Origin: Chiridota heheva
Taxonomy: Eukaryota > Echinodermata > Holothuroidea > Apodida > Chiridotidae
NCBI GenBank assembly: GCA_020152595.1
Contig: JAIGNY010000895.1
Location: 241,001-305,000 of the forward strand
DNA: 64,000 nucleotides
Reading direction: 5' to 3'
The notes below the pieces were generated by a model. The model saw nothing but the letters and a program-made list of their open reading frames with translations. It searched no databases and was not told where the DNA came from. Position 1 is the stretch's first letter; each line of letters starts with the position of its first letter. Below, in pieces: positions 56,801-64,000 of this stretch. Position numbers and translations under genes: made by a program.

Positions 56801-59800
56801 TGTCCGTTTTTCATCACATTGGGTATGACACTATTGTTGGTTATTGTGTACATGCTTGTTATAAAGAGAAATAACATTCAATAACATTCTCGACGGCAGG
56901 AATAGACTTTCCCATCATCTCAGTTACTATGATTTATGAATGACATAAGATTTTGAGCTGTTTGCCCAGTCATGCATCACACATTTTGCATAAATTAAAA
57001 ACGTTTTTGAAACTTCAAAAACTGATCTGCTCAGAGTTGTATACTCTTTCAACCAATATATAAAATGTTATACCTTTAAATATAATTTAATTTGTAATCT
57101 AGATATTTTCCTGCTGTTATGGCTATAGACTCTTGTACAACTTAGTACGAAATCTCAAAGCCTTTCGTTTGACTTGTGACTTGACTTGACTTGCTGGAAA
57201 ATGACTTGTGACTTGAATTGACTTGCCGGAAAATGACATTTGACTTGACTTGCGAGCAAATGACTTGTGACCCGACTTGCCAACAAGTGACTTGTGACTT
57301 GACTTGCAAAAATATGACTTGGTTACAACTCTGGAAAGTGGTCTACCGTGCCTTGGCTTAGGCCCTTATATTTACAAGAAGAAGCATTTTAAACTTCAAC
57401 CTGGCAACATCAGTGGATTAGTCATCGTAAAGGATTAGTTAAGGGGTCAAGCAAGTCCATTTGATATGAAAGAGGACTTAATAACAAAAAATTGGTAAAA
57501 AGAGTATTCAAAAGTCTTATTCCATGGAGGAGATATTTAAGTTTAAAGTGCAAGTTTGCTATCATTTGTGTAGAAACGACTTAACTCAGACTAGTCGTAA
57601 CATCACAGCCTCAGATTCCTCAAAATTTGTTTATGTATTTTATTACGTTTTGTCCTGCGATTTTCTGGCTTAAGAAACAACCATTGCATGTGTCAAGAAA
57701 GTAGTAAAACAAAAACTTGTAAAAGTAATTATATTTTACCACGGGGCCTGAAATAAAAACTTAAAAGGGAAATGATTTAAATAGTCAAAAAGTTAACAAA
57801 ATTTTCTTTCAAATACATCAATAATTGTTAAGAATGTGAGGATGAGGGCGTCAACCTTCCATAGTAGACTTATTTCACCAGTCATCTCTTCATATATAAG
57901 AAAGGAGCTTTCAACTTGACTATCTGCTTAACGGAATAAGATATTAAGGTAATTTCTCCACCACTTTGTTTCTCTTAAAATCCTCTTTCAAATAAGATAA
58001 ACTTGATTGGCCACTGAACATACCCTTTGAAATCCCTTGATTGATCAGACATATATTGTGCTCAAAATATCGAAATAAACTTCTTATCTAAACTTATTTA
58101 CGTCGCCTGTGTTGGGTTTTCATTAAAAAAAAACAAGCTTATGAAAAATGCTGTGTGAACCCTTTCTTAAATTTTGTCCTTTAAGACCCTAAAGCATTCT
58201 GAGAATCTTCCACGTCTGTAAGTTTTGATGACGCTTAGGGGTGAGACTAAGGACCCTCTTGGACAAATTTTGTATGTTCAAGTGATCATGGAGGTTAATG
58301 ACCCCATAAATTGACCACATTTTAAACACATATTTCCACTCTATGTCACAAAGAAGCAAAAACAAAACAGCTTCACGGTTGCGAGACGTACTTTTTGACG
58401 GAGATAGCCAACTTTGAAGTGCAAAATTTATGACATCTGATAAACCCTCCCCTTCCTTTACTTATTTCAACTCCTTGTAGCCACGCCTCTGATGATGTTT
58501 TGAATATTTATACATTTTTCTTTGATAGTGCTGATCTTCTTCCTACGTATTCATTCGGTGAGCTAGATGTCTACGATCAGATAGCCAATGCGCCTGGATC
58601 CAGACTTAGATCCATACAGATGAAACTGACCAACTGGTTTGGTTTTGCTCCGCCCCTTTATCATGGACGTGGAATGTTCAATTATTCAATGGGGTTCTTA
58701 CCATTTCGGAAGCCTATTAACACTGTCGGTAAGTTGAGGGATGATCATTTGATGTTTTCTCTTATTTGATGAACTTTTTAAGATGCCTAAAGATTTATTA
58801 GGGAAATATGATTCCATAGCTGTTCCACATGTCTCAGTCACAGCTATATTCAGCATCTCCGTGTTGCTCTTGCCCCAGCCGAATGATTACTCTTTACATA
58901 GGCGGGATTTATTTAGGGAGTGAAAGGGGCAATTGTCCCCCCCCCCCTCCCCCCGCCACTTCTTTTGAATTTGTATATTTTGTATGGTGATTTTTAGTTA
59001 CACCCATTACACAGAGTGTAATGAGTGGAACTTATCAAACCGTACGTGAGCTCCCATATGTGCCTGTTCAATGGTTTGCTTTAAAATGCATCTCCTCCTG
59101 GGTTTTAACAGTTTTGTTTTTGAAATTCTGGCTTAAACGAGATTTTTGTATGCGTCACATAGTTTTTATTTTGCTAAGAAATATTCTATGTATTTTGTTT
59201 AATTAAAGCTCCCGAAAGGTTTTTTTACAGTATCAGATTTCATACGTAATGTTATGGTGCTAAAAATAGCAAGCTGTAGACATAATGCTACGCGTACCGT
59301 ATAAGGCTAGGTCCTTATGCATTCAGTACATGTGTTTCCTATTAGCACTACGATATTGACTACTTTTATTATACATATCTAAAAGCTGGTGTAATACTAT
59401 TACTTTGTGTTGTAGTACCTTTCATATAAGACCAATATCATGCGATTTCATGAAAATTTAAGTGAATTACAGGATGATAACAAAATCTATATCGAAGACT
59501 TGAAGCCGTGTGAATTTTTTGGGACGTAACTTTGTGTTTATGTCAGGGGGGTTTAAATTCTTTTTGAAATTTCTTTTCCAATGATGCTACTCTATCATTT
59601 TTAGAAAGAAAGGAAAGATGAAAAAACATCAAAAATGAGTATAGTCAAAAGACCCCTGAAAGCTGCAGCAGAAAGAAAAAAAAAGTTACGCAGTGAACAC
59701 GTTGAGACTTAGGCCTGAAGTGCTCGCGTGCTAGCCGCGTACATTTCCTCTGCACCACGTGGTCGTTCAAATTGAAGAGGTGTAAAAAAGTTGGGGCATG

Positions 59801-61274
59801 CCTTTATTTATATATCAAATTTAAGGAAATTGCAAGCACTTTTGAATTGTACGTAATGTTAAGCATAACTTACTTATATTAAGGTAAGCCTAATTAAATG
59901 ATTTATTAGCTGGTTTTAGAGTAATTTTAAGGTGATGTCCGCCTTGATTTCAGCATGCATGATGCAGTCAGTACCTTCGTAACGTAACTAATGTAGTGTA
60001 GTGTACACAAATGAATACACTGTGTGTAGTCAGGTAGTACTGCAGCCATTCTCAACTTCAATCTGTAGTGTAGGCCTACTATGAATAACTATGTATGTAA
60101 AGTTATTGTGTACGGACCATCTTGAATTCAAATTCTTAAATATTGCTGAAAAGAAATGTACTTTTACTTAGCCTAGATCAAGATTTTTTTTGTAATAAAA
60201 AAAGCTCAATTCTCGATCAAGTGAGCATGGCAGGTACGCTGTACGTCCCATCATGAATTTTCTTGATCTATGCATATGATTTGTTAAAAAACATTACTGA
60301 AAGAAAGTTAACTTTTAATTTGAAACTTTAGTTTTCAACAATTACTGTGTAGCTATTTAGGGCCTATCTTTTTTTAGGAGACTTGAACAATTCTTGATGA
60401 ACTGAACCTATTGCGGGTATGCCTACGCTGCTACTGTGTTTTTTGTAACTAAACAAACTTTCATCACAATCACTTGCAGCCACCTTGGCCTATCATGCAA
60501 GTGCCATAATTTGTATTTATTGATCTACCGAACATTGCAAGTACACTGTTATTGCGTGTGTACCATCATGAATTGTCTTGATCTATGTGTATAATTTGTT
60601 TAGTAATGATATTGCTGAGAGAAATTTAACGTTTGCTTAAATAAAAATATTTGTTATTTCATCACATCTTTTTTTCATTTTCATAAACAAATATGCATTT
60701 TATGCTCATACTCTAAACATTTTGATTAATATTCATAATAAATTAATTCATTAACAGTTAATTACATGTAGTAGTTAAATGTTTGTATTATATCAACATT
60801 TTAATGGAATATTACAATTTCATTCAAATTGGTTTTATAATAAATTATATGCATCTAGTTTTGAACAATGTCAGCCCCCACTCTCAGTGGGCAAATTCCG
60901 CCCGCCCATGACTCTATGCTTCACAATATAGTAACATAACAAGAAGACGGGCAAAGAAGGGTTAGTCACCCCTTAAAAAGTTCAAGTTGCAACCAACAGC
61001 ATGAAAAAGAAAAACAAAATCGAAAGGATTATCGCACGTATCGATGTTGATTTTTGAAAGTGTGAAAATAATTATATCTCTTTTATAATAAAAATGTATG
61101 TTTTATTTTTTTTGTTTAGTTGGAAAACCGATAACAACGACTCAAAATAATTCTCCGACAAACGAGGAAATCGAAAAATTACACACTCAATATGTGGAGG
61201 CTCTTAAGGAACTTTTTGAGGAAAACAAGACAAAATACGGTGTAGATAAGGATAAGCACCTGACAGTACTGTGA
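41824..61274 (+). CDS. MOGAT2: 2-acylglycerol O-acyltransferase (MOGAT/DGAT2 family), six coding exons
   Basis: Join 41824-41849, 45598-45744, 52653-52993, 53482-53650, 58529-58728, 61120-61274. The total is 1038 nt, 345 aa, close to the roughly 335 aa usual for the family. All introns are GT-AG with matching phases (2, 2, 1, 2, 1). The enzyme transfers a fatty acyl group from acyl-CoA to mono- or diacylglycerol at the ER membrane. Visible features: PWERRLQTL (23-31), a hydrophobic hairpin (31-72), YFP (99-101), the catalytic HPHG (121-124), GGAAES (197-202), RRKGFIKKAIVHGADLLPTY (216-235), YHGRG (272-276) and VGKPI (295-299). PWERRLQTL and the C-terminal KYGVDKDKHL favour MOGAT2-like over DGAT2, but substrate preference is not proven by sequence. 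Confidence 0.9.
41905..41965. mobile_element. Possible SINE body fragment in MOGAT intron 1
   Basis: GGGATGAGG-CCCTGACTCCCCTGGAT matches the tail side of the SINE at 29020-29298 (GGATGAGAGTACATGACTCC then CCTGGAT). No A or B box is present, so it is a fragment at best. Confidence 0.35.
42333..42534 (+). repeat. 101-bp tandem duplication
   Basis: Two nearly identical copies start with GTGCATAAATAGGCTTAACT at 42333 and 42434. They differ mainly in the G-run at their ends. Confidence 0.95.
42870..43110. repeat. AT-rich degenerate repeat
   Basis: GAAAATT(G/T)-CCAAAATTTC-type units leading into the minisatellite; same type as 39840-40180 and 50455-50720. Confidence 0.6.
43203..45548 (+). repeat. 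2.35-kb minisatellite in MOGAT intron 1, three linked unit types
   Basis: Block I (43203-43735): 18-bp unit CGGCACCACCCTCCCAGA, about 29 copies. Block II (43736-44397 and 44618-44690): 17-bp unit GGCACACCATCCCCAAA with CCGACGG variants. Block III (44398-44617 and 44690-45548): 20-bp unit GGCACACCATCCCCAAAGAC, about 11 plus 43 copies with hardly any differences. All three share GGCAC(A)CCA-CCC. The + strand is C-rich. ORFs of 822 codons on + and 930 on - span it purely because the units lack stops. Confidence 0.97.
45598..45744 (+). CDS. MOGAT2: MOGAT coding exon 2
   Basis: Encodes LLGIKFAPLKIPWERRLQTL then the first membrane segment (FMLGGTTSVILILYLLLS). Acceptor TCATATAACAG, donor GTAACG. 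The longer ATG-initiated ORF at 45640 uses a different frame and is not the gene. It begins only 50 bp after the 2.35-kb minisatellite. Confidence 0.85.
46514..46790 (+). mobile_element. tRNA-Val-like SINE, copy 1
   Basis: Head GTGTAGCGGTTATCATACC (A box region) and GGGTTCAAGCC (B box) about 35 nt later, then a body with GTACGTCGTACCTGTGTTC and a (CT)n end. Perfect 12-bp target duplication AAAAAGAATGGT at 46502-46513 and 46791-46802. Confidence 0.93.
47165..47300 (+). repeat. 15-bp repeat inside the LINE RT
   Basis: About eight units of GGCATTTTTGAAAAT. The first units read in frame as Asn-Gly-Ile-Phe-Glu, matching the normal RT text at this position, so the repeat grew from coding sequence. 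Later units contain stops. Confidence 0.85.
47557..47840 (+). mobile_element. tRNA-Val-like SINE, copy 2
   Basis: Same head and body as copy 1; the tail is a (CGT)n-like tract rather than (CT)n. Target duplication GTAGACTTCAAG at 47544-47555 and GTAGACTTGAAAG at 47841-47853. Confidence 0.93.
48115..48325 (-). pseudogene. 3' end of a CR1/L2-type LINE
   Basis: Minus strand: DMIQVFKLVFNSDALP, NPHMTRGNSLKL, then in another frame NEWNDLLV. This is the conserved C-terminal part after the RT thumb, as at 13150-12950. The SINE copy 3 interrupts its upstream side. Confidence 0.8.
48326..48599 (-). mobile_element. tRNA-Val-like SINE, copy 3
   Basis: Full-length, reversed. Head at the right (complement of GTGTAGCGGTTATCATACC at about 48575-48594), (GA)n at the left. 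Target duplication GAATCATATCG at 48315-48325 and 48600-48610. Confidence 0.93.
48611..49140. other. Non-coding, nothing recognised
   Basis: No ORF with a known motif; a 15-bp direct repeat GGCTCGTCATAAGAC at about 49003-49033. Confidence 0.4.
49145..49260 (+). repeat. (CGT/CAT/TGT)n trinucleotide tract
   Basis: About 38 triplets, TCGTCG and TCATCG mixed. It reads as poly-Ser/Arg on + and poly-Asp/Asn on -. No gene context. Confidence 0.93.
49345..49440. mobile_element. TTAA-type MITE, damaged copy
   Basis: Shares AAAACGCGCTTGGG, GGGGTCAAAGA, GCGATAATATCGCCGCGTGG and TAGAGTAAGGGT with 49570-49699. The left end (ACCCTTTACTAGCGC) is altered and TTAA is lost. Confidence 0.7.
49570..49699. mobile_element. 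TTAA-type MITE, intact ends
   Basis: TTAA-CCCTCACTCTACC at 49570-49586 and GGTAGAGTAAGGG-TTAA ending at 49699. TTAA target duplication with CCC-starting TIRs fits a non-autonomous piggyBac-type element. Inside, ACCCAAAACGGCGATAAT is duplicated in tandem. Confidence 0.85.
49700..52652. other. Rest of MOGAT intron 2
   Basis: Contains A-runs (49730, 49771), the AT-rich GAAAATGAAAGAAATTTCC repeat (50455-50720), dispersed pieces with GCGAAGCC-type text (50800-51050), and GGTCCAAAATTGAAT-type units (51655-51765). None of the 60-100 codon ORFs has a recognised motif. Confidence 0.45.
52653..52993 (+). CDS. MOGAT2: MOGAT coding exon 3
   Basis: Second hydrophobic segment (YFLIVAAILAWIYIDRS), TGGRRSNW, NYFP, then YLCGYHPHGIMSYG with the catalytic His, and FPILRDYLMLGG. 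Acceptor TTTTCCCCCAG, donor GTAAGT. Confidence 0.93.
53482..53650 (+). CDS. MOGAT2: MOGAT coding exon 4
   Basis: GLVSVNRESVDWILS, IVLGGAAESLEAHP, LQRRKGFIKKAIVHG. Acceptor TTTCTCGTAG, donor GTAATT. Confidence 0.92.
55257..55370 (+). repeat. GACTTG repeat, first part
   Basis: Degenerate TTGTGACTTGACTTG-type units with ACTCGAGTCCAACTCAAG at the start. The same repeat resumes at 57165-57330. Confidence 0.7.
56036..56880 (+). repeat. About 300-bp tandem units, second locus
   Basis: Same module order as 16981-17930 (GATATCTCAAGAACGGTA, GCATATTAATGAG, GGCGGGGCTTAATGT, CATGTCTGTTTTGTTTC). Between two and three units. Confidence 0.85.
57165..57330 (+). repeat. GACTTG repeat, second part
   Basis: About eight units of TTGTGACTTGACTTGC plus GGAAAATGAC. 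Confidence 0.85.
57428..58035. mobile_element. About 600-bp MITE, copy in MOGAT intron 4
   Basis: Starts GGATTAGTTAAGGGGTCAAG and ends near AAACTTGATTGGCCACTGAA, matching 18326-18925 end to end with many indels. Confidence 0.85.
58529..58728 (+). CDS. MOGAT2: MOGAT coding exon 5
   Basis: ADLLPTYSFGELDVYDQI, NWFGFAPPLYHGRGMFNY, FLPFRKPINTV. Acceptor TCTTTGATAG, donor GTAAGT. Confidence 0.93.
58729..60910. other. MOGAT intron 5, left part
   Basis: AT-rich, no gene. A C-run lies at 58939-58952. GAATTTTCTTGATCTATGC and GAATTGTCTTGATCTATGTG (60256, 60572) mark a diverged local duplication of about 320 bp. Confidence 0.45.
60915..61070 (-). pseudogene. Possible LINE 3'-end fragment
   Basis: Resembles 62085-62240 (ATAACAAGA-GA-GGGC, AAGA-GGGTT-GTCACC, AAAAAGT-CAA). 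Both look like the 3' ends of the CR1/L2-type LINE on the minus strand, but the coding part is too decayed to be sure. Confidence 0.45.
61120..61274 (+). CDS. MOGAT2: MOGAT terminal exon
   Basis: VGKPITTTQNNSPTNEEIEK, then LHTQYVEALKELFEENKTKY and GVDKDKHLTVL, stop TGA at 61272-61274. Acceptor TTTTTGTTTAG. No AATAAA lies close downstream; a partial copy of this exon follows at 61516. Confidence 0.92.
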
Positions 61275-61515
61275 ACGGAGGTAAAATAGGCGTGCTTTCT
61301 TCGTAAGACAGCAGGGTTCTCCGGCTCGTACTAAAGTCTTATCTCTGTTGATACCATGCCATATACCATTGCTGCCCCAACCGCGGAATGTAAAAATAAT
61401 TTATGCATTTTTATCGCTTTGAATATCAACCAATGCATACGTTCACAATTATACATGTCCGTTGATGAAAAGTCCCACACTTCGTACCAAACAAAAATCT
61501 AAAGATATTTTTGTG

Positions 61516-61635
61516 GAAACAAGACACACAAAAAACCGGTGTAGATAAGGATAAGTACCTGACAGTTCTGTGAATGGAGGTAAAATAGGTGTGCTTTCTT
61601 CGTAAGAAGGCTCTGGATCGTGCTTAAGTCTTGCT
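61516..61635 (+). repeat. Partial copy of the MOGAT last-exon end
   Basis: GAAACAAGACA, GGTGTAGATAAGGATAAG, ACCTGACAGT-CTGTGAA, GGAGGTAAAATAGG, GTGCTTTCTTCGTAAGA repeat what lies at 61226-61345. It copies the last 15-16 codons, the stop and about 70 bp of 3' flank. Confidence 0.93.
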
Positions 61636-62084
61636 AGACAAAACCATTGTCACGTGGATATATGGAGATATCTGTGTTGCAGGAAAAGTCTTCGCATGAT
61701 ATAAATTTAAGCACGCAGTATAAGACTTACCGTTAGATTGAGGAGTTGCTGTTAAAGATGTTATGGACACCTGCAAAAAAACATCATTTTTTTTTCTTCA
61801 TGTCAAGCATCCTAAATTTCCGTGTAAAACAATCTTTAAATGATGAGTTTGTGAGTTAGGTTTTTTACATTTTTTTTGACATATGCAAAAAATATATGAA
61901 CAAAAAGAAAGCTCATAAACATTTGAGGCAGTACTTTTATATTTCTTTCTTATTTTCAGTCTTTGAAAATTTAAAGATTGTGCATTCTTTCCCTGAAATT
62001 TTGATTGAGGGTGTGGCCAGGGGTGGCGGAACTGCGAGAAATTCGTGAAATCTCATTCTTAAGGAACAAATTGTTAATAGCTTA
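61636..62084. other. Non-coding, nothing recognised
   Basis: AT-rich, T-runs at 61790 and 61870; no feature. Confidence 0.4.
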
Positions 62085-62400
62085 ACATAACATAGCATAC
62101 ATAACAAGATGATGGGCTAAAGAGGGTTGGTCACCTAATAAAAAGTCCAAACTAACACCACCACAAAGAAAAAATACAGAACAAATTAAATAAGCCCAGA
62201 GTAAAGAAGTTATCAATGTTGACTTCGAAATTGTGAACAGAGTTAGAACTAACTATTCACTCAGGCAAACATTCAACTCTTTGTGAAAGCTAAAGTGCCG
62301 AATATCAATCCGTGAGAACGCTTTGGTCAACTTCAAACTGTTACGATGTTTCGAACTAGTGGGCATTTAGCATTTTACTGGAACTAAAGACGACTTAAAA
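62085..62400 (-). pseudogene. LINE 3'-end fragment
   Basis: GGTCAACTTCAAACTGTTAC matches 48210-48233 in the C-terminal region of the LINE at 48115-48325, and the order of the flanking blocks agrees. Stops and frameshifts throughout. Confidence 0.6.
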
Positions 62401-63660
62401 AAACTTTAAAAAAGAAAGTGCACTCACTGGACACCCCCTTTGCCCCGAGTTCCTTCCGACAGCCCTGGGTATGAATACGATTATTTTTGTGATTGGGAGG
62501 GCAGTAGCGTAGCTAGGGCCCCACGAGCGTTGGGACAAATGGGGCCCTGCGGTATATAGGTATAATGATATAGTGTTTCCTGGGCCGCAGTTTTGGTACT
62601 TGATTACATAAGAAAATAAACAGTTGTGCCCGTTTTCATATAAACAAATTGCAGATTAATACCTTAAAAATTAGAACCCTGTAATATGGGTCAATATTTT
62701 AACTGATTTTGATGACAATTTTGGTTATTTCCAGCATTTTTGCAGGATTTTAAAGCAACTTGGTGATGTTGCCTCTACCTGTCCACGTCGCTTAGAGGAC
62801 AACTGGTTTTATATTGACAACACAAACTAATACATGTTTAACATAAGTTATAGACTATATAAGTTTTGTTTTTGGGGGTTTAACGGCACTTGAGTGCCAA
62901 AAGAGGTTATCTATGAACGGTTGTTTGGTGTATGGTCTGAGTGCATAGAAATATGATGTGGTAGTGCAACGAGCTCATTGGAAAAGATGGTGCTAAAGGT
63001 AAAGCAAGAGAGAAATACAGAGAAAGGTAAAGGAGTAGCACAAGGGGCAGCTCGTGGCTGGTCCCAGAGAGGTTGTAGGTCTGACTGTAAGGCTTGGCTT
63101 AAAAAGACAGTAGGGGAGAAGCGTTAAATATTGTTAAAAAGTTATATGTCACGGCGGATATTAAGTATTTGTGGAGTTATTTTTTAAGAGCTTGGAGATA
63201 AAACGAGTATGAGAGGATGTGCTAGTCCAATCTGCTTCCTTTCAGGTAAGCTTATAAGGGAAATGATCACTTTGAAATTTCCAACAAGTTAAACGCCTTT
63301 CCTTTATTTTTACAAACTTTTCTATAAACGAAAAAATATGCTGCAATAATTGCTTTCATACAGCTGTTAGCAATTTTGATTGGTTTCTTTTATGTTTTTT
63401 ACTATATAACTCTTGCTGCCAAAAATCATATCCAAAACTATACCTTAAGTTTGACAAAGGGAACACTATTCTCGTATGATTCTAGGGCTGTGTTTAAGAG
63501 TGCACAGGAGTGGCTGATCGAGAGACTTAACCCTTCGAATATTTATTCATTTTTATTTGAGGGGAGACGAAGGGAGAAGGGGAAGAGATTAACCGGTAGG
63601 TGGTCGTAGTGAATGTAGGCTACTTTTCTGCATAAGAAATAAACCATATTAGAGATGGAG
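62401..63660. other. Non-coding, nothing recognised
   Basis: The 77-codon ORF at 63376-63609 has no known motif. The piece at 62877-63110 (TTTAACGGCACTTGAGTGCC onwards) looks like a dispersed repeat, but no second copy is in the window. Confidence 0.4.
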
Positions 63661-63664
63661 CTAT

Positions 63665-63900
63665 TCCGAAAACCCATTGGTTCGACAGCCCACTGTTCTG
63701 AAATTGAGTGGTCCGGAGACCCACAAGCCAGAAGGTTCAGAAAGTTCAACGGTTCATCATTCGATTCGACTAGTGAACCTTCGGACCACTAAGATTTGGA
63801 CCTATGAACCTTCTGATTATTGAACCTTTCGAATGTGGATCTTCGGCTTCGGACCACTGAGTTTTTGACCAATGGGTTTTAAAAGTAGTGGGCTGTAACA
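63665..63900. repeat. Snap-back repeat with GAACCTTC/GGTCC motifs
   Basis: AAAACCCATTGGTTC at the left is mirrored by GACCAATGGGTTTT at 63869-63882. In between, TGAACCTTCGGACCACT, TGAACCTTCTGATTATT and TCGGACCACT recur, with AGTGGTCC and AAGGTTCA as complements on the other side. It probably folds on itself; family unknown. Confidence 0.6.
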
Positions 63901-64000
63901 AGTAAAGATTGCTTCCTACCATTCAAGCTAGTTCTGTCACAATTGTTGCCCTGATTAGGGTTCTGTGAGACCCTTCTCACATGATGGGGATTGGATAGGA

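Larger units (their letters stand above)
53651..58528. other. MOGAT intron 4
   Basis: Apart from the repeats listed separately it holds low-complexity TTTTGGCCAGTTTG-type text at 54320-54470 and a (GT)n/(GTAT)n tract at 55962-56030. No gene recognised. Confidence 0.5.

Noticed and set aside
63376-63609. 77-codon ORF near the right edge
   Set aside because: No motif, no splice context and no second copy; not supported as a gene.

Overview
This window is nuclear DNA from an animal, most likely a marine invertebrate and possibly a deuterostome such as an echinoderm. The evidence is GT-AG spliced genes, non-LTR retrotransposons of several clades, tRNA-derived SINEs, short TIR elements and many minisatellites in an AT-rich background. 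The species assignment is inference; no RNA-gene or mitochondrial marker is present. No bacterial features (operons, CRISPR, integrons) are present.

Two spliced protein-coding genes can be assembled from the sequence, both on the + strand. (1) A C2H2 zinc-finger protein, 18188-29051: six coding exons, all junctions in phase 1, 1845 nt of CDS, 614 aa, 11 tandem fingers in the last exon. Its C-terminus is cut by a frameshift and a SINE insertion, and decayed fingers continue downstream to about 30 kb. A similar decayed finger block sits at 1-480, so this looks like a cluster of related finger genes. (2) A monoacylglycerol/diacylglycerol acyltransferase (MOGAT/DGAT2 family), 41824-61274: six coding exons, 1038 nt of CDS, 345 aa. 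The short first exon is inferred from phase and context; the other five are clear by protein similarity.

Layout. 0-7 kb: finger relic, a 67/77-bp satellite, and a 3.6-kb I-group LINE (endonuclease, RT, RNase H) whose 3' end resembles the satellite unit. 7-9.2 kb: a 28-bp minisatellite and one copy of a roughly 2-kb duplication whose partner is at 30.5-32.7 kb. 9.4-18 kb: SINE, MITEs, a decayed antisense LINE and a TTAA-flanked DNA element. 18-30 kb: zinc-finger gene with a MITE, an L2-like LINE and several minisatellites in its introns. 30.5-41 kb: duplication partner, hairpins, TIR elements and a G-rich minisatellite; no convincing gene. 41.8-61.3 kb: MOGAT gene. Its intron 1 carries a 2.35-kb minisatellite that is open in several frames on both strands. 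Its intron 2 carries a LINE pierced by two copies of a tRNA-Val-like SINE, with a third copy nearby. 61.3-64 kb: a second copy of the MOGAT last-exon end, LINE fragments and a small inverted repeat.

The two genes have no evident functional link. The main interest is how repeats have shaped them: exon triplication, a SINE-supplied C-terminus, a giant intronic minisatellite, a duplicated gene end, and a satellite that appears to come from a LINE tail.
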